This document shows, piece by piece, positions 1 to 12,830 of a DNA stretch of 64,000 nt (positions are counted from its first letter, which is position 1; each line of letters starts with the position of its first letter). Source of the DNA: Antedon mediterranea (taxonomy: Eukaryota > Echinodermata > Crinoidea > Comatulida > Antedonidae). The notes beneath the pieces were generated by a model that did no database searches, was not told the DNA's origin, and was given only the letters and a program-made list of their open reading frames with translations. Made by a program: the position numbers and the translations under genes. The stretch covers positions 14,054,501 to 14,118,500 of the forward strand of contig NC_092671.1 in assembly GCF_964355755.1 (NCBI RefSeq), in the 5' to 3' direction.

Positions 1-694
1 AGGGGGAATGTATACTGTATCCTTTTTGCAAACCACAACTTTCACTGAATATAACCAAATACGGTTGTGTTAAATAGTCCTTCAAATTGGTGGTAGCAAA
101 ATGAATATACTGTAATTTAATACTCATGTTATCCTTTTCCAAGGAAATGTATAATGCATGATGACAATTTTAAATTTCCCTGATTATACAGTAATGATGT
201 TTACACAAATTGTTTATTATACATCTCACACTTCCTAAGTCCCCCAGTAACCAGTAGAGTTTCTTGACATTTGATCTTCTGTCTGCCAATAAAAGGATGT
301 ACACTTTTGATTAATTTGGATATTCCAAAAACATCCAAATAGTGCGTACATTTCAGAATCTTTTGGTTAATAAAGGTGAAAAATGCGATGGCAACGTAAT
401 TTCCACAAGACATACCCACGTTTTATTATAGATGGTGTTGCCTAAATTTGTTCAATACCGCCCTCTATGTCTGGATATATATTTAACAATATAGCACCTT
501 CTATGGTTTGGCCATGCATTTATAAAGTCTCCAGATATTAAATTTTTCCAAGTTTGAATATTAACGAGTAGCAACAAAAATTTAAACATAACAAATTGAA
601 TTTCAGAACTTCACTAATTTTTAAATTAACATAATGATGACAAAGAAAAAATATTAAATAATTGTTTTGAACTGTCATGAAAGGTTATGTTGTC

Positions 695-840
695 AAGCTC
701 TGACTACACTATCAAACTAGTTTGACCAAAAAAAAGTGTGATGTGCCCAAATTTGGTAGTGATATGACATCATCCTATCCATATATGGGCACATCACATT
801 TTTTTGTCACATAAAGTTTGATAGTGTAGACAGAGCTTTA
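695..840. mobile_element. MITE family A, copy 1
   Basis: Fold-back element with ends AAGCTCTG...CACTATCAAACTAG and the inverse GTTTGATAGTGTAGACAGAG. The centre holds TGTGATGTGCCCAAAT and its inverse ATGGGCACATCACA. No coding capacity. Nine copies of this family occur in the window. Confidence 0.85.
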
Positions 841-2999
841 GATATTTGTCAATTTGAAATATTAAGTAACAATGAATAAGTTGACAGGATTCATACTTCC
901 TTAATATAGTATCAATGCCATATGAAAGAACTTTTGATTCAATAGCCTTTCACCCCAACTACTAGAATCAAACTTCCATCCAGACATAGGGAATTCATTT
1001 TAACCCTGTAGACTGTAACAGACCTCGGTCTCTAAATCTCGTTTACCACCAAGAACATAATGGATCTATCTACCTATAATACACTATTGAAAATTAATCA
1101 AAGAAAAATTATACAAGCATGAAGAATAGCTACAAAAAAAGCGTAGGTTGAGTTAAAAGAGAAAAAAAAATAATTTTGTCATTGTTATTTTTTACTTTTA
1201 CACATAAATCATCTTATTGACTGACATTTTCCCCCAAAAAATAATTATACACTAATAATATTTCATATTTTATTTGCTCTCTGTAGACAGGTATCCAGAG
1301 TATCATAATAATAAGTGACTGTACCATGATACATCCTAAATAAATAGAAATTACATAACATTATGTAGAGTTCATCAGTAAATACTATCATATGAATGTT
1401 TAATAATGTTATAATTTACTTGCAGTAAACAAAATAGATGCTAATCATGTTCATGATGAGGATGGTGAACGTTACTTCAGGCAGGTAGATTAGTGTTCAC
1501 TAAACCGGAATCAAGTTTAAATGGATGCATGAATACATGAATAATACCAATTTGTTTAGCAATGTGCTTACTGTAATAAAAGTTAATGGTTCCTGGGGCA
1601 CTATTTTGTAATATTGTAAGATAACTATACAAAATTGGTATAAAAATGAAGTAAATTGGTATAAATTTTTGGGGATACAGCCTGAGAGGTATTGCAGTGT
1701 GTGTAAAAACGTTTCATTTCATTTACTGGAATTATGAAATTCTATTAAGTTCATATTTTGTCTATCCTTGGTTATCCCACAAGTGCTGTTATTGTAAGTA
1801 GACAATATAGGATTTTAGGATCATTTTAGAATATAAAACGTAGTTACTGACTGAAAGAGAAATGATTTTAAAATTTAGTACACCTCTGTATCGCATGTTT
1901 GAAAACACACACAGTACTGTAATACTGTACACATATCTAATATAGAGTGGTAATAAACCAACGTATTGTTTAATGTTGAAATTTGAAACCCTTATCATTA
2001 ACTCGCTGTTTACTGCCCTCAGACATTTTAGACAGAACAAAGTGAATAAAAGCTGAATATTTTTTAAAGACACTTTTTCTGACTTTTTAAAATTTATTTG
2101 ACGACTTTTAAAACTATAAAGAAAGCAATCATAAAATATATTGGATATAATTTTAAAATGTTCTATTACTATTATATTTCATTACTATTAATCAAACTGA
2201 ATTTTTAGTCTAGAAAACTTAGTTTTGTATTTTTTGCTAAACAATTATAAATGAGTAATAATAAGGTACCAGTAGTTTTTTGTTATTCTACACTGGCAAC
2301 ATTTTTCCTGGATTATTACTGTAATACTAAAAGATGTCAACAAAATTTTAACTACAATTGTTAAAATATGGAATATCATATCATTTTATGCTACATCAAT
2401 TCATTTGAATTTTAATATTTCAAATAATAGGTGAATAGATTGCTTCACTAAACTTCAGTATACAATTGAGTTTGATGAATCGTAAAAAGCATAGACGATT
2501 CTAGAAACAATTAGTACTGGAAAATTTAGGGAAAATAATATGCATTGGTATTAATTCTTATAAATTCAACAACAGTATATGTATGTTTAGGATGATGAGC
2601 ACCATAGGATCATATCACACGGGTCTCATAATCGTAATCATCAACCAGAAGCCTACTGGGTTATTTTTTTTAATTACTGTTTTGGTAGACAATACAAAAT
2701 CTTTCATTCATATTTTAACTTGATAAACTTCAGGTGGACTATTATACAATATACAATACATTTTTAAGAAAATAATTCCAATGTAAATCAATAATTTATG
2801 TAATATGTAAATTAAAGAATAAATATAAAGCAAGTGTAAGATTAATTTAAATTTTTTTACTTATAGTGCATTAAATCAATATTTGTATATGGCTCTTATA
2901 ATAAATCTTTTTTGAAAACTGTAAATTAGGAATAAATATAGATAAGTGTAAGATAAATAGTAATTTTTAACTTTTATATTCTATTCCAATTTTTTTAAG

Positions 3000-3190
3000 G
3001 ATTCTTATTTTGTAATTTGCATGTTCTTTTTATCAGTTCCTTGTTTTTAGGACCCAAGTGGAAATAAGTTTTTAACTTTTCTTGGCATTCCTTGTAATCA
3101 AGGCCTGTTTTTTTTTTTTCTATTTTCTATGTATTATATTTTATTGTGTTTTTAACCTTGATTACCAAATAAAGAAATTCAAAAAATGTG
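3000..3190 (+). repeat. Possible 3' end of an old retroelement or processed transcript
   Basis: Ends with AATAAAGAAATTCAAAAAA, a polyadenylation signal followed by an A-rich tail. It has no reading frame. A similar ending (GACAAATAAAATTTCTTGAA) occurs near 22795. Assignment to a family is not possible by eye. Confidence 0.3.
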
Positions 3191-3754
3191 TAATTTGAAA
3201 ACAGAAAAACGACTGGATGGTGTAGTATCTTGTACAGTGTGTGTTTATTTGTCGTGTGAACAAATTGCCATTCAATTAGGTTGATACAATTTGCTAGCGG
3301 CAAACACTAGCACTACACCTAAATAAATCGTGTTTTTTTAATAGTCTTGAAATTCATGATTGTGACTGTGTTTTTAATGCATTTCATTTGCTGCTTTGCA
3401 GTACATGGAACTAAATGAATGAACATTTTGGGTATTATAAAAATACTGCTTTAAGAAAATGTTACAGTAACACTCTCTCAATTTAAAAATTAGCTGATCT
3501 TCTACTATAAACAGACATTATAATTTTTTTTTAAATAGATAACTCTTTTAATTGATATAGTTTAGTTTCTATTTAAGGTTTTGTATAACAGGTCAGTTTT
3601 TTTATGTACGAGTATTATACATCACTAAGTAGAATAAGTTGAGTGCTTCAGCATAAATTAATAAATTATCTCTTTTTTTGTGATGCGAGTAATGTGTTCA
3701 TTTATAAAGTTTCAGTAAGTTACTATACTGATGTGACTAAATGATAATTATTAC

Positions 3755-3879
3755 TTAAGTTCTATCTACACTATCAAACTAGTTTGGCAAAAAAAGTGTG
3801 AAATGCCCAAATATGGTAGTGATATACCCAAATATGGTATTGATATGACATCATCATGTCTATATATGGGCACATCACA
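3755..3879. mobile_element. MITE family A, copy 2 (3' end lost)
   Basis: Starts TTAAGTTCTATCTACACTATC and has the CCCAAATATGGTAGTGATAT core twice in a row. It stops after GGGCACATCACA, so the right terminal inverted repeat is missing. Confidence 0.8.
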
Positions 3880-4012
3880 ATGACAATTATTAGATATTGG
3901 ATATCAAAATATTGCAAATTGCTACAAGAATAGAATAGTGAAAAATGAGAGAGAATCAATTTGATCTCTGGTGCACGTACATATAATTGAGGGACCACCG
4001 TACCACGCCTAG

Positions 4013-4205
4013 AATGTTAAAGAGTTGCTATTCAATCGGGTTTGAACTATACCATGGAAGCCTCAGTGGTCTAACGGTTAGGACAATCTGCATATCAAGC
4101 AGAAGGTTCCAGATTTGAATCTTGATTAAGGCGACTCACAGACTTTCTTATCTTATCGTTTCAATTTAATTAATACATTTTCAGTATATCATCGGGTGGT
4201 TTAAA
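4013..4205 (+). repeat. Decayed tRNA-like repeat
   Basis: 4060-4133 is a mutated copy of the tRNA-like sequence at 36471-36542, with TGGTCTAACGG (box A) and the CTGCATATCAAGCAG anticodon arm kept. Upstream (AGAGTTGCTATTCAATCGGG) and downstream (TTCAGTATATCATCGGGTGG) sequence also matches the 36.4-36.6 kb locus, so the repeat is longer than the tRNA. Confidence 0.7.
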
Positions 4206-4537
4206 ATAAATATTCTGTGGTGTCTACGGTGTTTATATATATATCTTATTGTGTTTATAATATAAATATATATGAGTATGCCTTGAACTGGCTAATAGGT
4301 AATCTATAGCAGTATTTATACATTTATACTGCCTAATGATGGAATATTTCTGAATTGTAATGATATTTATTAATGCTACCTGCATCATCATCATTCATGA
4401 TTTGATCGATATAAGAATTTTTGTTATTAAATACTGTAGTAATTTATAAACATATGAAGGAGATAAAGTAATGTTAATATTTCTTGAAGATTGGTTACCA
4501 CTAGTAGTACACAATGCAGGGATGCATTAGTAATTAG

Positions 4538-4900
4538 TGATGGAACAATCATGATGTGATGGATCATGATGTGATGGATCATGATGTGATGGATCATGAT
4601 GTGATGGAACAATCATGATGTGATGGATCATGATGTGATGGATCATGATGTGATGGATACGGTACATCATGATGTGATGGAACAATCATGATGTGATGGA
4701 TCATGATGTGATGGATACGGTACATCATGATGTGATGGATCATGATGTGATGGATCCTCATGTGATGGATACGGTACATCATGTGATGGAACAATCATGA
4801 TGTGATGGATACATCATGATCTGATGGACCAATCATATAATGTGATGGACCAATCATGATGTGATGGATACATCATGACGTGATGGACCAATCATGACGT
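4538..4900. repeat. 15-bp minisatellite
   Basis: Tandem array of ATCATGATGTGATGG and variants with inserted GGATACGGTAC or GGAACA blocks, giving a mixed higher-order pattern. The unit is a multiple of three, so it creates spurious reading frames rich in His and Ile on the - strand. Confidence 0.92.
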
Positions 4901-6025
4901 AAAATTACCTGTTTGGTGCTTACGTTTTTGCATTGTCACATCTTAGTGAGAACCAAGCTTAAATTGTGTTTCAACAGAAAACAACTTGAGATGACAGCCT
5001 AATAGTCTAACAACGTAACAGACATCAATTTTTTGTTTGTATGCATTTTAACCTGAGCATTGGTCAATGTTTCGTTACTATATAAATATAATTTGTGATA
5101 CTGTAGCATTGTGTCTGTTTTGCGCAATAACTCATATACAACTACTTATTCCTATTATCTTTTAGAAACAGCCTTATGAACTCAATATTATCCAATATTG
5201 CAAGTTATCATTATCAAAGAAAGGAGATCAATAAATACATTAAAAAAAGTATAAATACAGGCATATAAGACATTAAAAGTCATAGACTATCAAACAATAA
5301 AATTGCAATTTGTTTTTTCTTGATCAATATAATTTTCCAATTTGCATAGCTTTACAAAATTACAATACAATTGTTCGAGTAAAGGAAAGTACTTAAGTAT
5401 TAATAGGAAAATTTAAAATGAAAGTTAGTACTAAACAATAGCTACATGCCCAATAGTCATTTTCCACCATAAATCCCTTGAATTATACATTAAAAAAAAA
5501 TAAAATAACAATCATCATTTCAAAGGATAAACTAATTTTATTGATTAGCTATATCAAATTTGCAATATTATCCAGTTTATACCATTTATTTAAGATTGTA
5601 AACCGTTATATATAATAGAAGATTATAAGAATAATAATCCTATATACTGTAATTTAAAATGTATAAAAAAGAAGAGAGAATATACAGTAATGCAGGTACT
5701 GTAATAGAAAAAAGAAGTGACAAAACAACATGATTCAATCATTATGTTAAATAAGTTATAAAAACTATAAAAATTGGTCTTATCTATTTTGACTTAAGTT
5801 TAGTATACGTAGTCTCAAAAAGTGTTATTTTTCTAAACTATTGCTAAACAATAATTTTTTTATGAAGAAAAACGATATTATTGTAGAAATATGCTGGTTG
5901 AATGAAAGAATTATAATAAAGAATCGGAAGTAGAATGATATCACCATCAAGGCTTATTTGACTGGTAAGATCCTAAAAATAAATGCTGTTTTATGGACAG
6001 ACAAGAAGTACAATACAGTTTGAGT

Positions 6026-6159
6026 AAAGCCTTATCTACACTATCAAACTTTATTTGACCAAAAAATGTGATGTGCCCATATTTAAGCATATCACTACCA
6101 TATTTGGTCACATCACACATTATTTGTCAAACTATTTTGATAGTGTAGACAGAGCTTAA
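6026..6159. mobile_element. MITE family A, copy 3
   Basis: Complete fold-back copy with both ends (CTACACTATCAAACT and TTTTGATAGTGTAGACAGAG). The central half is in the opposite order to the other copies (CATATCACTACCATATTTGG), as if inverted inside the element. Confidence 0.8.
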
Positions 6160-6364
6160 CTTGTGAGTAACCAGTTGCATAGGCATATAGACCAGGGCCC
6201 TAGCTACTAGTATGGTTGGCAACGTTTCAACCTGACCACTTTATCACAGAGGCCTTTGACAAAATAGTAACTTGAACTGAGATTGTTTACTCTTTTTGCG
6301 ACCACCTCACCACTTTATTTCTAATGGTGGCTACACCAATGTAGACACTAAAAACCTCATTTTC

Positions 6365-6557
6365 TTAAGCTCTGTCTATATCAGGGAAATTACACTATTC
6401 CCTGGTCTACACTATTAAACTAGTTTAACAAAAAAAGTGTGATGTGCCCAAGTATGATAGTGATATGCCCAAATATGGTAATGATATGACATCATCATAT
6501 TCATATATGGGCACATCAAATTTTATTGTCATATAAAGTTTGAATAGACAGAGCTTT
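6365..6557. mobile_element. MITE family A, copy 4, with an internal insertion
   Basis: TTAAGCTCTGTCTA is followed by about 25 extra bases (around ATCAGGGAAATTACACTATT) before the usual CTACACTATTAAACTAG. The core repeat is duplicated. It ends AGACAGAGCTTTA. Confidence 0.8.
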
Positions 6558-8619
6558 ACATAGCACTCCAAGAATTAAACATAATGTTTACTACAGTATA
6601 TAACAGACGGAGAGAAAGTTATCAATGATATACAGGAAAGCAGAGTTATTGCACATTTCCTTTCATTAAAACTTTCTAGGAATCCTGTTCTATTTATTCA
6701 TAAACCACAGAGTTTCCTTTCATTATTCATAGCTTGAAATAAAAATAATACGGGCTTGTTTGTACTAGAATGAAATTATCAATCAATTTATTTAATTTAT
6801 TATTTTTGGGCAATACAGGAACAGGTTTAGATCAAGTCTATAGATCACTGTCTACCAGTGGACAATAACAAAAGTTTATAAAGAGAAATTTAAAAACCAC
6901 TAAACAAACCACTTAAGGAAAACCCTTCAACATTTATTGACTTCAGTGAACACTTAATATTTAAGGACAAATTTCCACCTACCTTCACTTGAATTTGGCA
7001 ACATGACTCTTCAAGTTTAACCATTTAAAAAAACGGACTCTTGCAAACATTTTGTATATTTTTTGAAATCTTTTTATTTTTAGCTAGAATTGTTTTAATA
7101 ACTCTGTGGTTCCTGTACCTTGAATTGCTATACATTCTATCATTTTTAAATTCTTTGTATTCCAAATTTATATTTAGCGGAAATTTCTATATATAAAAAA
7201 GGATACATTTGCAACATTTTATCATTACTGTATTTTAATTTAGCCCCGAGGCGCTCAAAAAAGGAAACACATGTGCAGTGTTCTGTATATACAATACAAT
7301 GTACAATACGCATTACAAAAAGATTACTAATGTTAGGCAAGTCTATACACACAGCTAGGTTCTGCTCTACTATATGAGATACAATTATATTTTACTGTGT
7401 ATTGTGAGACAGACTTCCAAGCTTGTTTTTTTCTCTCAAAGTAACATTAACAATGAAATTTAAAATAACATTTTAGTACTGGTTTTATTATCGTTCTATC
7501 TAGTATGCTTTTTGCACCATGCACAAATGAGGAAAGATTTGCTGGCACATACTGTAGTGGTTTCTATCTAGGTCTAGACATCATGCCAAGATGGTGCTAA
7601 AATGCTAACAGTTTCTGGAGATGCATGTAAACAAGGATCGTTAACTACTGAAGTGCTATCCATATGTAAATAATCGAGAAGTAAATCTATATTGTAAACA
7701 TTATCAACTATAAGAGTCAACACAAACACAGCTTAAAGTGAGCCACAATGGAGAGGGTGCATCAAAATCAGATTGAAGTTGGGCCCACTACTATGCATAT
7801 TATATGTACAGTACTGTATGTTGCCATTTTTTGTTGAGAGTATTAACTTGAATGTACAGTATATTTCTATAATCCTATCTAAATGTAAGAAATTAACTAA
7901 CAAATCAAATACATTAATAACGCGATTTAATAGAGCTGTACTATATTTAAATTAAATTGTGTTTTGATTTATATTTTCAACAATACAGTACATTATGGTG
8001 GCCATTTTGAAGAGTCTGCAACGTGTTTGATGTGTATATAGCTCTCTAGCTGTACTGTATAATACCTGGTTTTGAATCAACAAACCATGTCAATACATAT
8101 TCCATAAAATGCCTGGAGGATAAAAATTCCTTCTAACTTTAGATTTCTCCCAGGCACACTAAAAGCTGACTACCTACTGAGGCTAATACAGTCTGTCTAC
8201 CTTATCGCACTAAAAATATCCTTTGATAAATTTACATTTAACAAGATAATAGAAGAGTTCAGAATGCAGGTAAATCACTCAGTTTACGGATATAGTCAAT
8301 TTTTTTGGATCTTGGCTGCACCCACTAATGAAATGATATTATTACCTAAAATAGTAATTTTATAGTTATATAATCTTCCAGCGCATTACTTATTGTATAC
8401 TTTAATAAAGCTATTTGAATTTTAGCTAATAATATTTTACTTTACAGTATTTCATTAATTTTTATATTTTTTTTGATATTTGAAACTAGTGAGTGCATTG
8501 AAATTCAATTCGATAATTTGCATATTTTTTTTATCTTTAAACTGTTATAATCATGTTTTTTTCTATAAAATTTTAAATATGTTGTTTGTTGTAGGGGGTT
8601 GCGGATACTAACATGCTTC

Positions 8620-8720
8620 TTATGATACTAGATATAATAATAATAGTTCATTCTTAGCGCATATATTAAGCAAGCTCTCAAGGGGCTGCACATTATTACC
8701 CCGGTCATTTTTTATACAAA
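8620..8720. repeat. Possible SINE/LINE fragment
   Basis: ATAATAATAATAG followed by TTCTTAGCGCATATATTAAG, CTCTCAAGGGGCTGCACATT and ACCCCGGTCAT. It looks more GC-rich than its surroundings and resembles dispersed repeats of marine invertebrates. This judgement rests on appearance only. Confidence 0.25.
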
Positions 8721-9384
8721 GAGTTTCATTCAATACGATGTCAAAATATCTAGTCCTGTTAAATGTTTTATTATTTTTTCTCAAAATGTTAGGTCAGTAC
8801 ACTAGATAACAAACAAGACTAAACGTAGTGGGAAGATAGTGGGCGGCTAGATGGTGGGTGTTACATTATTATAACTGTCAAGAATTTCAAAATTTAGCAA
8901 TTACTGTACAAGCTTTGGCCATCTTCAATTATGTTTCTGTACTGTAAAGTCGAAATCATATTTCCATCTTGATTTTTGGAATTTTAGGTTAACATAATAA
9001 CAGCACAACCAAATAAGACACTTCTACAACTTTCAAATGTTTTATAAATGATTTAAATCTAATGATTTAAATGATTTACTGTCTGAACCAACTTTCTAGC
9101 ATTAACTTACATTTTCAATCTCTGATTTTATTTATTTTAAAATCCACAAATCTAAGATTGTATTGTTGTTTTGTATGCTTTTTTCAATTAAGCTACTGTC
9201 GTGTATGAAGGTATGGGAGAACAGTTTTTTTTACTGAAGAGGTTACCCAGTATAAGGAATAAATTAATTAATTAACGAGTATAGCCACCAAACAAGATTA
9301 CTTTTCTGATGTTGAACAAAATATGGAGGCAACAAATATTCATTTCTTCCATGGTCAAATTAAGAATTATAAAAAGAATGGTTA

Positions 9385-9548
9385 TTAAGCTCTGTCTACA
9401 ATATCAAACTAGTTTGACAAAAAAAAGTGTGATGTGGCCAAATATAGTAGCAATATACCAAATATAGTAGTTATATGACATCATATCATGTCCATATAGG
9501 GGCACATCCTTTGTCACATAAAGTTTGATAGTGTAGACGGAGCTTTAA
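9385..9548. mobile_element. MITE family A, copy 5
   Basis: Complete copy from TTAAGCTCTGTCTAC to GTAGACGGAGCTTTAA. The inner CAAATATAGTAG core occurs twice. The TTAA at both ends may be part of the terminal repeat or a target duplication. Confidence 0.85.
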
Positions 9549-11194
9549 GTTGCTAGACAATACTCAATTCTAGTGATGTGTTGTCTGAAAGGGGTGTTGT
9601 CTGAAATGTATGTTTACGAGTTTATATCGCTCTTCTCAGAAAAGAAATAGGCAAATGTTGGTTTATTCAGGAAGCTAGGCACGACCGCTATAACATTGAT
9701 TACTAAAATGTAAATCCACTTCTGTACACAGTATCTAGACTATAATACAGTGTTGTTCTTTTCAATTATATGATTTATGATTATTTACACAAGCAGTGTG
9801 GCATACAAATATAATCTGTATAATATTAAAGATACATTTACTCATATCAAAATATGACAATACATTATGCCAGCACAATTAACATTTTATGATAATTTAA
9901 TTAACCAACTGTTGCAAATACAGTGAATATCATTATACACAATTTGCTGTGCAAAGTGATAATTTATTAGTGTATATTTAAGTACAATTATGCTGCTGGA
10001 ATAATAAATATAAAATGATTGGCAGTCTAACTTCTGATCAACAAAGAATTAAAAAAATAACCCTATTTAACATAATGTTCTAGTATTAAGGTAAATAACA
10101 AAAAAAATGATTTTTTAATAATGAAAATTATAATATTAATAATTACTACACCATTGGTAGGCTACATAGTCCATGTACACAACACCATACGCTACTAAAC
10201 CTCCGGTTTTGACCTTCATGCACTACTGTAGCTTAGAATAAAGCATACAAAATAACAATAAAATCATAGATTTGTGGATTTACTCAACAAAAACAGAGAT
10301 TAAAAATGTAAACAGAAATGGAAGTTGATTCACAGCCTAACTATAATATTGACAAGTGAAAGAATGTGTTAAGCACTTACCTTTGATTTTGCGCTGAAAT
10401 TATATCACATTCCAGTCTGGTTTCTGTGAAACGATTATTCTTCCGAGAAGCTTGATAGGCAAGCCCATTGAACTCTGGTCACAACAGATGTGGAATACGT
10501 GGAAACGGGGTTTAGCGGTAGCCAATACAATCCTACACAGCCAAACGCTTGACTAAGCTATCATATTACAAAGTATTGTATTGACCTTTTCATAGAATTG
10601 CATACAGCAGACTCTCACAAAGACGGCTGTTTGTGGAGGCTACATTCAATCAATCTTGCTTATTTTCTGTAAGAAAAATTATAAGTGAAAAAGTTAGAAT
10701 TGTTGGAAAACTACTATTTTATAGGAAATATAAATTAATAATACTACAATATTAGTAGTAGTACTGTAATAATAACTCTTTTTTTTGTACTGAATTATAC
10801 GGAACCCTGACCTTTTCAACAAGAGTTCATTGGTGGGAAAATATGTACTTCCTGACCTAAGACAATGCCAAATACAAGCTATATGCAATACAATAGAACA
10901 ATATTATTCTATTAGGCAGCTGATGAACACCGTCAGTACAAACATTCAAATGCTGTAGGTTATTTAAAGTATGGTATACAGAGTTAAAAGTTTTACAATT
11001 ACACATTTTAATTTTTATCCAACACATAATAAATACTATATATTTTTAAAGATATTAATTTTTATAATGATTTTACACACTTAATTTAAATAAACAATTA
11101 TATTTAAACATAAATTATAATTGTCTTATATATAAATAATAAGTCATTTTCTTAACTTATAATACTGTATATTTGTTTATAAAATAATATACGG

Positions 11195-11375
11195 TACATA
11201 AAATAATAACTGAGGAAGGATTACAGTAGTGTCCGAAAGCGCTGTAATTTCTTTTTGCATGTTTTATTGTACTTTATAATTTTGATTTGCACTTCTCTTT
11301 TTTTTGTATATTCATTGAGATCCAGACATTGATACCCACAGCATTGTCATTATTCAGTAATTTTGCCTTTTCATC
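11195..11375 (+). repeat. Retroelement end with hammerhead-like core, copy 1
   Basis: CTGAGGA (11210-11216), a short stem GGA/TCC, GAAA (11235-11238), and further on GAGATCCAGACATTGATACC and CACAGCATTGTCATT. The same order of blocks occurs at 38732-38872. The CUGANGA-stem-GAAA order is that of hammerhead ribozymes, which are known in Penelope-like elements and retrozymes. Confidence 0.5.
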
Positions 11376-12424
11376 CATAAAATAATAATACTGACAAATC
11401 AATGGTTGCTTTTAAAAATCAATGCATTATAAAAATTTTACTACAGGATACTGTATGACGTTCAGGATGTGTAAAGGTACATACCACATCCACCATCGGA
11501 GGCTAAGGTGTGTATACTGAAGCCCGATATATTTAAAAATTAGAAATCTGTAAAAGAAATTACTGTAGTAAAAATAGTACAATGAAGCACAATTTCATTC
11601 TTTCAAAAAGAAAAAGACTTTCAAAAGGTTATCCCACGGATAAACATACCGCTGCCTAAACCCTAATTTTGTTGATAATGCAAGTTATTAAATAGTTTTA
11701 TTGTTTTAAGACTTCTCAAGGCTTTTACTATAATTTAGGGAAATGATGAATTTCAAGAGGAAATTCATGACTATAATATATGAAAGTATTTCTGTGAATT
11801 TGACTTTGTTTATTTAACAACAATTCAATAACCCAAAATATTCTGTATTTAAACTGTGATAATACTCAGTCATACGGCTTTTGATTATACAATAACTATA
11901 TTTTAGTAGTTCTTGTCATATCAGAGTACTTTTATAATTAAATGTAAAAAATGGAACATTACTCATATCAATTTTCACATGACCATTAAAACAAAAATGC
12001 TGTGTTAGTGTCATTCTGTACATTTTTTTCTCCTCAAAATAAGTAAAGTAAAGTAAACATCTTTTTACCTCAACAAAACCTTTACTTTCTGTTTCTGTTT
12101 ATTTTGTTTCTTTGGACTTTTAAACTTGAAACCAAATTAAAATTGTGCACCAAACAGTTAAAAAAAAGTTGAAATTTACGATTATGAGTACTGATAATAA
12201 TTGAATGATTTACTGTACTAGAAATAATTATAATTTGATTGACTAATAGCATTAAAGCAAACTCTCTGTATAATGAGTAAATCAGGTTTTTCCACCCACA
12301 CACATTTAAACAGATAAACAGGGGGAATGCTACATCAATCAGTCAATAGTGATATTTAACTATTTATACACAACAAATCCTAAACCAGTAGAATGAGTCT
12401 TCTTGGATAAGGAATATAAACCGT

Positions 12425-12830
12425 AGGTCCAGTGTACACATAGCTCATGTGCACTTCACTAGTACATCTTTCGAGACGAGTATTGGGTTACCACGGTGTA
12501 CTAGTCCACACACAGCCACTGTCACACAGCCACTGTCACACACCGGCGACCAAACCGGTACCCACATCAACTCCTTTAGGAGCATGGTGTGGAGGGTGGT
12601 TGGACACCCACAAGTGCATCACTTCAGGAGAACTAATGACGGCCATCCAGCAAAAAACCCTGCCAGACCGGAGAGGAGTTAGTCACCGTTGGAAAATATG
12701 GCGTATACCTGGGTGTCATATCATGATGAGTACTAATGTATCTCATCTGCTACGCCCCTACGTACACCTAGGTCATGAAACAACAAACAAACGATACAAG
12801 AAATGCTAAAGACAAACAAAACCTGAATTA
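12425..12830 (+). repeat. GC-richer dispersed-repeat-like segment
   Basis: The composition differs sharply from its flanks. It contains ATCTTTCGAGACGAGTATTG, a direct repeat of CAGCCACTGTCACA, and an A-rich end with CAAACAAACGATACAAGAAA. It opens a 120-codon frame with no recognisable domain. A SINE or LINE remnant is likely; the family is not identified. Confidence 0.4.

Larger units (their letters stand above)
1..3754. other. Gene-free AT-rich interval
   Basis: Apart from the MITE at 695-840 and the possible retroelement end at 3000-3190, I see only AT-rich sequence with scattered TACTGTA/TACAGTA words. No coding exon or RNA gene could be supported. Confidence 0.5.
4901..12424. other. Gene-free AT-rich interval with dispersed repeats
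   Basis: Holds MITE copies 3, 4 and 5, the repeat-like block near 8620 and the hammerhead-like repeat at 11195-11375. Short open frames here have no recognisable domain and unremarkable composition. Confidence 0.5.

Noticed and set aside
4427-4900. CRISPR-like regular repeats
   Set aside because: Repeats are contiguous tandem units without unique spacers, in an animal genome; they are minisatellites.
12447-12809. 120-codon open frame on the + strand
   Set aside because: It lies in a GC-richer dispersed-repeat-like segment with an A-rich end. The frame has no recognisable domain, and an overlapping second frame is also open.
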